Source: an uncultured Actinomycetes bacterium
GTDB lineage: Bacteria; Actinomycetota; Actinomycetes; Nanopelagicales; Nanopelagicaceae
Direction of reading: 5' to 3'
DNA length: 20,335 bases
Assembly (NCBI GenBank): GCA_903918325.1
Contig: CAIXDY010000169.1
Location: forward strand, 1 to 20,335
The notes beneath the pieces were generated by a model, which had not been told where the DNA came from, ran no database searches, and saw only the letters and a list, made by a program, of their open reading frames with translations. Position 1 is the first letter of the stretch, and the number at the start of each line of letters is the position of its first letter. This document shows positions 1 through 5,356 of the stretch, piece after piece. A program made the translations under genes and the position numbers.

Positions 1-458
1 AAAACATGTTCTACTTCAGATGTTCCAATTCCAAATGCTAGGGCGCCAAATGCACCGTGCGTTGATGTATGTGAATCTCCACAAACAATTGTCATACCAG
101 GTTGAGTTAAGCCAAGTTGTGGGCCTACAACGTGCACTACACCTTGGTCTTTATCGCCTAGTGAGTGAATACGTACGCCAAATTCAGCGCAGTTAGCGCG
201 CAAAGTATCCACTTGAAGCTTAGATACTGGATCGGCAATGGGCTTATCAATATTTTGTGTTGGGACGTTGTGATCTTCTGTTGCAATAGTTAACTCAGGG
301 CGACGGACTTTTCGCTGCGCCAGACGCAGACCATCAAAGGCTTGTGGGCTCGTCACTTCATGAATTAAATGAAGATCGATATACAAAAGATCGGGTTCAC
401 CATCGGCAGCACGAACTATATGTTCGGCCCAAATCTTTTCAGCTAACGTTTTACCCAT
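1..458 (-). CDS. leuC: 3-isopropylmalate dehydratase large subunit LeuC (5' part, runs off the window)
   Basis: This is the N-terminal 152 residues of the large subunit of isopropylmalate isomerase, which with LeuD converts 2-isopropylmalate to 3-isopropylmalate in leucine synthesis. The translation begins MGKTLAEKIWAEHIV and contains the aconitase-superfamily stretches LLYIDLHLIHEVTSPQAF and VCGDSHTSTHGAFGALAFG, the latter near the visible end. The cysteines that hold the 4Fe-4S cluster lie further on and are outside the window. The ATG at 458 is preceded by AAGGAG (471-476) at a good distance, so the start is firm. The gene is divergent from an IclR-type regulator, which is the usual arrangement for leuCD in actinobacteria. 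Partial only because of the window edge. Confidence 0.96.
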   Translation of the reverse strand, partial: MGKTLAEKIWAEHIVRAADGEPDLLYIDLHLIHEVTSPQAFDGLRLAQRKVRRPELTIATEDHNVPTQNIDKPIADPVSKLQVDTLRANCAEFGVRIHSLGDKDQGVVHVVGPQLGLTQPGMTIVCGDSHTSTHGAFGALAFGIGTSEVEHV

Positions 459-470
459 TGTCGGTCGGTG

Positions 471-476
471 CTCCTT
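471..476 (-). promoter_or_regulatory. Shine-Dalgarno site of leuC
   Basis: AAGGAG on the minus strand lies 12 bases upstream of the leuC ATG. It contrasts with the divergent iclR gene, which has no recognisable ribosome binding site. Confidence 0.75.
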
Positions 477-484
477 CGTTGCAT

Positions 485-514
485 TTGCAGTATCACATAG
501 TGGGATGTTAATAT
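485..514 (+). promoter_or_regulatory. Probable leaderless promoter of the IclR regulator gene
   Basis: An extended -10 element, TGT followed by TAATAT (506-514), ends six bases before the ATG at 521, so transcription would begin at or next to the A of the start codon. A weak -35 candidate, TTGCAG, sits at 485-490 with an 18-base spacer. There is no Shine-Dalgarno sequence before the ATG, which agrees with leaderless translation. The call is from pattern only. Confidence 0.5.
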
Positions 515-517
515 CAC
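491..517. repeat. TATCAC direct repeat spaced 21 bp in the leuC/iclR intergenic region
   Basis: TATCAC occurs at 491-496 and again at 512-517, start to start 21 bp, i.e. two helical turns, so both copies face the same side of the DNA. The pair fills most of the 62-bp divergent spacer and the second copy overlaps the -10 of the IclR gene. It could be an operator for the adjacent regulator; this is inference. Confidence 0.35.
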
Positions 518-520
518 TCT

Positions 521-1237
521 ATGAGCACTAAGAATAGCGGAGTTGGCGTTTTAGACAAAGCGGCAGCGATTTTGAATACGTTAGAAGCTGGTCCGCATTC
601 TTTAGCTGAACTCGTAGCGGCAACTGGCATCGCCCGCCCTACTGCACACCGTTTAGCTGTAGCCCTTGAGTTTCATCGATACGTTGCACGCGATTTATCG
701 GGTCGCTTTGTTTTAGGGCCGCGTTCGGCTGAATTAGGTGCTGCCGCCGGTGAAGATCGACTACTTGCTGCCGCTGCTCCTGCATTAGCGGCGTTGCGCG
801 ATGCAACGGGTGAAAGTGCCCAGTTGTATAAGCGCCAAGGCGATCAACGCATCTGCGTTGCTGTAGCTGAACGTTTATCTGGTTTGCGAGATTCAGTACC
901 TGTAGGAGCGGCGTTAACTATGCAAGCCGGTTCTGCTGCTCAAATTTTATTAGCGTGGGAAGATAGCGAAAAGATTCATCGCGGTGTTGCTGGTGCACGC
1001 TTTACTGCCGCACAACTTGCTGCCGATCGCCGTCGTGGTTGGGCACAATCAGTTGGAGAGCGCGAAGCTGGAGTTACTTCAGTCTCAGCTCCAGTTCGCG
1101 GACCCAATGGAAAAGTTATTGCAGCTGTCAGTATCAGCGGACCAATAGAGCGCTTAGGTCGCCAACCTGGCCGCATTCATGCTGCAGCCGTAGTTGCTAC
1201 TGCAGCTCGCTTGAGTGAATATCTAGCTCGCGAATAA
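521..1237 (+). CDS. IclR-family transcriptional regulator, NdgR/LtbR type
   Basis: A 238-residue protein of typical IclR length. Residues about 10-60 form the winged helix-turn-helix (SLAELVAATGIARPTAHRLA is the helix-turn-helix core), and residues about 75-235 form the effector-binding domain, ending in AVVATAARLSEYLARE. In actinobacteria the IclR gene divergent from leuCD encodes NdgR (Streptomyces) or LtbR (Corynebacterium), which controls leucine and other amino-acid synthesis genes; position and family make the same role likely here. The ATG at 521 is six bases after a -10-like TAATAT and lacks a ribosome binding site, so the mRNA is probably leaderless. Its 3' end overlaps the end of recX on the other strand by 41 bp. 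The specific orthology is inferred from context. Confidence 0.9.
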   Translation: MSTKNSGVGVLDKAAAILNTLEAGPHSLAELVAATGIARPTAHRLAVALEFHRYVARDLSGRFVLGPRSAELGAAAGEDRLLAAAAPALAALRDATGESAQLYKRQGDQRICVAVAERLSGLRDSVPVGAALTMQAGSAAQILLAWEDSEKIHRGVAGARFTAAQLAADRRRGWAQSVGEREAGVTSVSAPVRGPNGKVIAAVSISGPIERLGRQPGRIHAAAVVATAARLSEYLARE

Positions 1238-1631
1238 CGCGGCCGATAACGCCAAAACCAAAACCTTTTCGCTGCAACAGCGATTGAATTCGCCTAATCT
1301 GAACCTCGGGTTCAAGGCGCGACATCGTTGAATACTTTTTCATCGCTAAAGAAAAAGCTGTGCGATATTCCGATTCATCATCAATCTCATCTAGCGCCTC
1401 ATCAATAGAGTTTTGATCTACTCCCCTAGTGCGAAGTTCTCCAGCGATGATTCGCTTTGATAATTTTTTGGCGTTATGGCGAGATTGCGTCCAGGCTTTA
1501 GCAAATTCGGCGTCGTTGATTAAACCATTTTGCGTTAATGTGTAAATGGTGGCATTGGCTACGTCATCTTCGATGCCGCGCTTTTTAAGATGAGCCAGGA
1601 GCTCACCCTTACTCTTAGCTCGCGCCACCAA
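1197..1631 (-). CDS. recX: Regulatory protein RecX (start uncertain)
   Basis: RecX binds RecA filaments and limits RecA activity. The protein shows the three-helix repeats of the family: KSKGELLAHLKKRGIEDDVA, then LINDAEFAKAWTQSRHNAKK, then RRIQSLLQRKGFGFGVIGRV at the C-terminus. It lies just downstream of recA, its usual place. The coordinates use a TTG codon at 1631, but the reading frame stays open and homologous further upstream: codons 1632-1673 read ADPYEVAYTIAQNA, the normal first helix of RecX. The frame is closed by TGA at 1713-1715 and contains no ATG, GTG or TTG between there and 1631, so the true start may be a non-standard codon such as CTG (1698-1700) or ATT (1704-1706, touching the recA stop). 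Family assignment is solid; start is not. Confidence 0.85.
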   Translation of the reverse strand: MVARAKSKGELLAHLKKRGIEDDVANATIYTLTQNGLINDAEFAKAWTQSRHNAKKLSKRIIAGELRTRGVDQNSIDEALDEIDDESEYRTAFSLAMKKYSTMSRLEPEVQIRRIQSLLQRKGFGFGVIGRVIRELDIHSSELQ

Positions 1632-1705
1632 TGCATTTTGTGCAATGGTGTACGCAACTTCGTAAGGGTCAGCTGCCTGGTCAACCTTTGAAAATTGCAG
1701 GCTAA

Positions 1706-2800
1706 TTAGAAATCAACCTCGGCGGTAGCTTCATCAATTGCGGCAATCAGATCAGCATCGACCTCGATTGGCACGAAGTGAGCGCGAATCTTGGCTTCAA
1801 TCTCATTAGCTAGATCTGGATTATCGATAAGGAAAGTACGTGCATTTTCCTTGCCTTGACCCAATTGATCAGCTTCATATGTGTACCAAGCACCAGACTT
1901 CTTCACGATTCCAACTTCAGCACCAAGATCGATCAGAGAGCCTTCACGTGAAATACCTGTGCCGTAAATAATGTCGAACTCAGCTTGCTTAAATGGTGGA
2001 GCCATCTTGTTCTTAACAACCTTAACGCGGGTACGGTTACCAACTGCATCTTGGCCATCCTTGAGCGTTTCAATGCGACGGATATCTAAACGAACTGATG
2101 CATAGAACTTAAGTGCTTTACCACCAGTAGTTGTTTCGGGTGAACCGAAGAACACACCAATCTTTTCGCGCAACTGGTTAATAAAGATTGCAGTTGTCTT
2201 TGATTGGTGAAGTGCGCCAGTAATTTTACGCAACGCTTGTGACATCAAACGTGCTTGAAGACCCATATGAGAATCTCCCATTTCGCCTTCAATTTCAGCG
2301 CGAGGAACAAGGGCTGCAACTGAGTCAACGACAACTAGATCAAGGGCACCAGAGCGAATCAACATGTCCATAATTTCGAGTGCTTGCTCGCCAGTGTCTG
2401 GTTGTGAAACTAGGAGTGCATCAATATCAACGCCAAGCTTCTTTGCATACTCAGCATCAAAAGCATGCTCAGCATCGATGAATGCGCAGATACCGCCTGC
2501 AGCTTGCGCATTTGCAATTGCATGCAAGGTCAGCGTTGTCTTACCTGAAGACTCTGGTCCATAAATTTCTACGATGCGACCGCGTGGCAATCCACCAATA
2601 CCAAGTGCGATATCAAGTGCGATTGAACCAGTTGGAATTACTTCAACAATCTGGTTTTGACGATCGGACATCTTCATTACTGAGCCTTTTCCAAATTGAC
2701 GTTCGATCTGGGCTAGGGCTGTATCGAGCGCTTTTTGGCGTTCGCTTGTAGCTTTTTCTTGCGCAGCATCATTAGCTTTATTACTTTTTTCAGTAGCCAC
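1706..2800 (-). CDS. recA: Recombinase RecA
   Basis: RecA, the ATP-dependent strand-exchange protein of homologous recombination and co-protease for LexA. A 364-residue protein with no intein. The Walker A motif GPESSGKT is at residues 81-88, followed by CAFIDAEHAFD, the L1/L2 region (EGEMGDSHMGLQARLMSQAL; FINQLREKIGVFFGSPETTT) and the usual acidic tail ending EATAEVDF. The start is GTG at 2800 with AAAGGAAAG just upstream; the first 20 residues are a low-complexity extension. Upstream lies a leader of about 170 nt with a LexA box and a RecA-NDp-type promoter, so expression is probably under double DNA-damage control. recX follows directly, so the two are probably co-transcribed. Confidence 0.98.
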   Translation of the reverse strand: MATEKSNKANDAAQEKATSERQKALDTALAQIERQFGKGSVMKMSDRQNQIVEVIPTGSIALDIALGIGGLPRGRIVEIYGPESSGKTTLTLHAIANAQAAGGICAFIDAEHAFDAEYAKKLGVDIDALLVSQPDTGEQALEIMDMLIRSGALDLVVVDSVAALVPRAEIEGEMGDSHMGLQARLMSQALRKITGALHQSKTTAIFINQLREKIGVFFGSPETTTGGKALKFYASVRLDIRRIETLKDGQDAVGNRTRVKVVKNKMAPPFKQAEFDIIYGTGISREGSLIDLGAEVGIVKKSGAWYTYEADQLGQGKENARTFLIDNPDLANEIEAKIRAHFVPIEVDADLIAAIDEATAEVDF

Positions 2801-2879
2801 TTACTTTCCTTTCGATAGAACGTCTTGCCGTGATGGCAATTCGTTTGGTCTGGCCCAGAAGGTACGGAGACCTAACGAC

Positions 2880-2900
2880 GGACCACTGCTTGGGCCACTG
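2880..2900. repeat. Short direct repeat GGnCCACTG in the recA leader
   Basis: GGACCACTG (2880-2888) and GGGCCACTG (2892-2900) are 12 bp apart, and a third related copy, GTGCCACTG, lies at 2991-2999 as part of the proposed upstream recA promoter. The downstream pair falls in the transcribed leader. Function unknown; it may be chance. Confidence 0.25.
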
Positions 2901-2915
2901 GGGATGTGGGCAAAG

Positions 2916-2926
2916 CGCTGTGGGCG
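2916..2926. promoter_or_regulatory. Possible ClgR site in the recA leader
   Basis: CGCTGTGGGCG (reverse complement CGCCCACAGCG) matches the CGC-N5-GCG core reported for ClgR operators, including the inner CGCYNANRGCG pattern as I recall it. The flanking A/T positions of the published consensus do not match. ClgR is encoded in this window and is known to act on DNA-repair genes in corynebacteria. The site is downstream of the proposed recA transcription starts, which argues against a simple activator role. Confidence 0.3.
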
Positions 2927-2965
2927 GAGGTTAGAACCGCTCTGGTTGTACGGGATAAGAATATC

Positions 2966-2979
2966 CGAACATCTGTTCG
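2966..2979. promoter_or_regulatory. LexA-type SOS box upstream of recA
   Basis: CGAACATCTGTTCG is a perfect inverted repeat (CGAAC-N4-GTTCG), the form of LexA box used in actinobacteria and other Gram-positives. It lies in the recA/yaaA divergent region, about 165-180 bp before the recA start codon and directly after a RecA-NDp-like promoter. LexA binding here should repress recA. No lexA gene is in the window. Confidence 0.8.
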
Positions 2980-2980
2980 A

Positions 2981-3002
2981 AAGGTAGCAGGTGCCACTGA
3001 CA
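2981..3002 (-). promoter_or_regulatory. RecA-NDp (PafBC-type) promoter of recA
   Basis: On the minus strand TGTCAGTG (2995-3002), then exactly 8 bases, then TACCTT (2981-2986). This fits the mycobacterial RecA-NDp motif tTGTCRGTG-N8-TAnnnT, which drives LexA-independent DNA-damage induction and was later tied to PafBC. Only the first T of the motif differs. The predicted start, near 2974, falls inside the LexA box, so both systems would act at one place. The sequence match is direct; the regulator is inferred and is not encoded in the window. Confidence 0.65.
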
Positions 3003-3034
3003 CATATGAGCGTGTCGCGAGCGCTGCCCACACC

Positions 3035-3040
3035 CATACT
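3035..3040 (+). promoter_or_regulatory. -10 element for leaderless yaaA-family mRNA
   Basis: CATACT ends seven bases before the ATG at 3048, and no Shine-Dalgarno sequence is present. The spacing predicts transcription starting at the ATG. The same hexamer occurs just before ftsK. Confidence 0.4.
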
Positions 3041-3047
3041 TACCCCC

Positions 3048-3596
3048 ATGTTGATCCTGCTGCCCCCAAGTGAAAAAAAGGCGGCCGAGCCTGGTGCAGC
3101 TATCTCGGTCTATATCGGAGTGCTCTATAACGCACTGAGTTGGTCCACGTTAACAAAAGCGGCCCAAGTGCGAGGGCAAAAATCCATTGTGATTATCTCG
3201 GCCAAATATGGCGCAATAAAAGCTTTAACAGTTATTGAGCCCTATAAAGAAAAGATTGATACCGCTGCAATGCGCGCGCCTATCACTCGAGATTTAGATG
3301 CATATGCGGCCGATTTAATTATTGATTGCCGCTCATCTACTTATCAAGGTGTGTGGACTCCCCCGGCTAATAAGTGCGTCGAGATTAAAGTTTTCACCAA
3401 GGTCGATGGTGTCAAGAAAGTAATTACGCATATGTCTAAGAAAACCCGTGGTGAAGTAGTACGGCATTTACTGTTGAATAAAAGCGTTCCGACAACTCCC
3501 CAAGAACTTTTCGAAATAGTATCCCAGAACTTTGAATGTGAACTTTTTGAAACTAACGGTAAAGCGCCTTGGGTTCTGGAAGTTATCGCGAAGTAG
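3048..3596 (+). CDS. YaaA/DUF328 (UPF0246) family protein, short form
   Basis: The protein begins MLILLPPSEKK, the family signature, followed by VYIGVLYNALSW, IISAKYGAIKAL and LIIDCRSSTYQGVW, and ends with the conserved FETNGKAPWVLEVIAK-like tail. E. coli YaaA is a DNA-binding protein of peroxide stress that limits free iron. From the ATG at 3048 the product is 182 residues, against about 240-260 in most members: about 50-60 residues normally found between the PPSE motif and the YxGVLY motif are absent. I chose 3048 because the signature starts there and a -10 box lies seven bases before it; an upstream in-frame extension to 2991 would cross the recA promoter and adds no homology. It diverges from recA, and its 3' end overlaps the hydrolase end by 14 bp. 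Confidence 0.85.
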   Translation: MLILLPPSEKKAAEPGAAISVYIGVLYNALSWSTLTKAAQVRGQKSIVIISAKYGAIKALTVIEPYKEKIDTAAMRAPITRDLDAYAADLIIDCRSSTYQGVWTPPANKCVEIKVFTKVDGVKKVITHMSKKTRGEVVRHLLLNKSVPTTPQELFEIVSQNFECELFETNGKAPWVLEVIAK

Positions 3597-4377
3597 TTTC
3601 TTTAATAATTTTTACAACTAAATCAGGGTGATCCCACATGGGAGCATGGCCACAATTATCAATAACTAACCAGGTGCAGTGTGCGGGTGCTAGCGAGCGC
3701 TCTTGCGAAACGGGATACGGCAGAGTGTTATCGGTATCGCCAAAGAGAATTGTTACGGGAACTGATGCGGGCACTTGTGCGTCAAAGCGTCGGCCTAACA
3801 TGCCATCCCAAGCTTGAAAATAACCCGTTGAATTGCCCATCGCATATGCTGAGTCATAACAGATTTCATAACTGAGTTTGCGCCATTGTGGACTCACTCT
3901 TGAATAACCAATTTTGCGCAGCGCAATTACATGTAATCCAACTCTGATAACCGGTCTTAAAATTTTAGCCAAGTAATACGACTGAGCTTCACTGGGTAGG
4001 CGTCCTGATGCAGGGATCAGCCACAAGCCAGCAGGTGCTAGTCCAGTTAAAGTTTTGATACGCGATGGTTGATCAGCGGCCATTTCAAGGCTAATCCAGC
4101 CACCTAATGAGTTACCGGCTACATGAAACTCTTTAATTCCAAATTCATTCTCTACCGTGTCAAAGATTGCACGGCCCAACGATGCAGGATCCATGGGCTG
4201 GCTAGCATCAAATGGACTTTGGCCATGTCCTGGCAGATCCACAGTAATTACACGAAAACTCTGTGAGAGCGCTGGAATGATTGGTTTAAATGCCGTTGCT
4301 GCCGATCCCAAACCATGAACCAGCACCAGCACTGGGTGATCAGAATTAGTTTGCGTAAGTGTGGTTGCTAGCTTCAT
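3583..4377 (-). CDS. Alpha/beta hydrolase
   Basis: A 264-residue alpha/beta-hydrolase-fold enzyme of unknown substrate. It has the oxyanion-hole motif HGLG (21-24), the nucleophile elbow GNSLGG with Ser90, an acid in FGDTDNTLP (Asp214 or Asp216) and the catalytic His in NCGHAP (His244). A cap region lies between residues about 120 and 195. No signal peptide is seen, so it is probably cytoplasmic. The ATG at 4377 starts two bases after the stop of the DUF3046 gene; a TTG six bases earlier (4383) overlaps that stop and is an alternative. No clear ribosome binding site is present, so translation may be coupled to the upstream gene. The TetR gene two genes upstream could regulate it or its substrate pathway; this is a guess. 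Confidence 0.85.
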   Translation of the reverse strand: MKLATTLTQTNSDHPVLVLVHGLGSAATAFKPIIPALSQSFRVITVDLPGHGQSPFDASQPMDPASLGRAIFDTVENEFGIKEFHVAGNSLGGWISLEMAADQPSRIKTLTGLAPAGLWLIPASGRLPSEAQSYYLAKILRPVIRVGLHVIALRKIGYSRVSPQWRKLSYEICYDSAYAMGNSTGYFQAWDGMLGRRFDAQVPASVPVTILFGDTDNTLPYPVSQERSLAPAHCTWLVIDNCGHAPMWDHPDLVVKIIKETTSR

Positions 4378-4379
4378 TA

Positions 4380-4574
4380 TCAATACTTATATTTTTCAGT
4401 CTCTTTGGGGTGTGCCCGGCAAACAGCTTTCCAAATTTCATCGGCCTCTAAACCCGCAGCCAATGCCTCATTAACGGTTTTACTTCCGAGCTCTGAAATA
4501 GCAATATCAGTTGGAAAATGTGAATGCTCGCCAAATGAAAGCGCTAAGCGCTCACGCAGATCAGAGATGCGCAC
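4380..4574 (-). CDS. DUF3046 family small protein
   Basis: A 64-residue protein of the actinobacterial DUF3046 family, of unknown function, normally encoded close to recA and recX. Diagnostic stretches are MRISDLRERLALSFGE at the N-terminus and SELGSKTVNEALAAGLEADE followed by IWKAVCRAHP. The start is GTG at 4574, which lies inside the last 14 bases of the TetR gene in another frame, and the stop is two bases before the hydrolase ATG. The overlap and lack of a Shine-Dalgarno sequence suggest translational coupling to the TetR gene. Its preservation in such a compact genome argues for a real role. Confidence 0.85.
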   Translation of the reverse strand: MRISDLRERLALSFGEHSHFPTDIAISELGSKTVNEALAAGLEADEIWKAVCRAHPKETEKYKY

Positions 4575-5085
4575 GAGGAATAAGTAGCTCTGCCTGTAAG
4601 CGTGAATCTTCTGGAGTCAATGGCGCCATAGCTTGCCCGGCTAACCAACGTGTTGCTAAATCAGCCACAATCTGTGAACCCAAAATCATGGCTAGTGCAT
4701 CATTGAATTGATTCCATAACGGGTGTGAAGTAGCTGAAAGAAATTGCGTAAGTGGGGCTGGATCACTGATTCGCATATTGGCTAGTGCACTATCACTGGA
4801 AACTTGAATCGACAGGGCTTCTAAAGCATCTGTGGGGTTTGGCGCACTTTGTGCAATCACTACAAGCTTTCGAATTTCAGAATCGCAAAGCGCGGCTAAA
4901 ACCGAATCCTTGTCACGGTAATGGTTATATAAAGTTGCGCGAGAGACTTGTGATGTATCTGCAATTTCGATCATGGACATCTTTGCTAAACCAACGGTTG
5001 CAATTAATTGCTTTGCACCTTCAAGAATTGCACTTTGTGTGCGGCGATGTGTTGCTGCTTGAGGTGCGTATTTATTAAGCGGCAT
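4561..5085 (-). CDS. TetR-family transcriptional regulator
   Basis: A 174-residue repressor-type protein. The N-terminal helix-turn-helix covers residues about 13-60 (HRRTQSAILEGAKQLIATVG, then SMIEIADTSQVSRATLYNHY, then RDKDSVLAAL); the rest is a ligand-binding helical domain without a recognisable subclass. I chose ATG 5085, giving MPLNKYAPQ; it overlaps the end of clgR by 11 bases. A TTG at 5121 would add 12 residues of clgR-overlapping sequence with no homology. There is no ribosome binding site, so it is probably coupled to clgR. TetR genes are not a usual part of the clgR-DUF3046-recA block, so this gene and the hydrolase may be later arrivals. Target unknown. Confidence 0.87.
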   Translation of the reverse strand: MPLNKYAPQAATHRRTQSAILEGAKQLIATVGLAKMSMIEIADTSQVSRATLYNHYRDKDSVLAALCDSEIRKLVVIAQSAPNPTDALEALSIQVSSDSALANMRISDPAPLTQFLSATSHPLWNQFNDALAMILGSQIVADLATRWLAGQAMAPLTPEDSRLQAELLIPRAHL

Positions 5086-5341
5086 CGACGACGGTGAGAA
5101 TAACGGTTTCGCGGCTTGCAAGTTCAGCAGCTACTTCGCTAAATACACCTGACAAAGAAAGACCAAGTGCTACACAAATAGCGTTGAGAAGTTCAGATGA
5201 AGCCTCTTTTTGTCCGCGTTCAACCTCTGATAAATAACCCAGAGAAACGCGCGCATCACGTGCAACATCGCGCAACGTGCGATTTTGCGATGTGCGGGCA
5301 GCGCGCAAAGTAAGACCTACTGCTTCACGAACTAGAACCAT
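5075..5341 (-). CDS. clgR: Clp gene regulator ClgR (XRE-family activator)
   Basis: An 88-residue XRE-type DNA-binding protein. The helix-turn-helix occupies residues about 20-45 (RTLRDVARDARVSLGYLSEV, then ERGQKEAS), the sequence typical of ClgR, which activates clp protease genes and some DNA-repair genes in actinobacteria. The start at 5341 (MVLVREAVGLTLRAAR) is fixed by a near-perfect Shine-Dalgarno AAAGGAGG at 5349-5356; a longer frame to 5434 overlaps pncC and has no homology. The C-terminus ends VVDAA: a di-alanine end like the one that makes Streptomyces ClgR a Clp substrate, so regulated proteolysis is likely. It follows pgsA and the CinA family gene, as in Streptomyces. Confidence 0.92.
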   Translation of the reverse strand: MVLVREAVGLTLRAARTSQNRTLRDVARDARVSLGYLSEVERGQKEASSELLNAICVALGLSLSGVFSEVAAELASRETVILTVVDAA

Positions 5342-5348
5342 CGGCTTA

Positions 5349-5356
5349 CCTCCTTT
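5349..5356 (-). promoter_or_regulatory. Strong Shine-Dalgarno site that fixes the clgR start
   Basis: AAAGGAGG on the minus strand, seven bases before the ATG at 5341. It overlaps the stop codon region of pncC. It is one of only two full-strength sites seen in the window; the other precedes pnp. Confidence 0.85.

Noticed and set aside
1706..2800. Intein in RecA, as found in some mycobacteria
   Set aside because: The protein is 364 residues with uninterrupted family motifs.
2808..2984. 8-base complement between the recA ribosome-site region (2808-2815) and 2977-2984
   Set aside because: The upstream half lies before the predicted transcription start near 2974, so it would not be in the mRNA to pair with the ribosome site.
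2801..3049. An 82-residue minus-strand open frame ending at the recA start
   Set aside because: It runs through the recA promoter, LexA box and leader, has biased, family-free composition and no ribosome site; the regulatory reading explains the region better.
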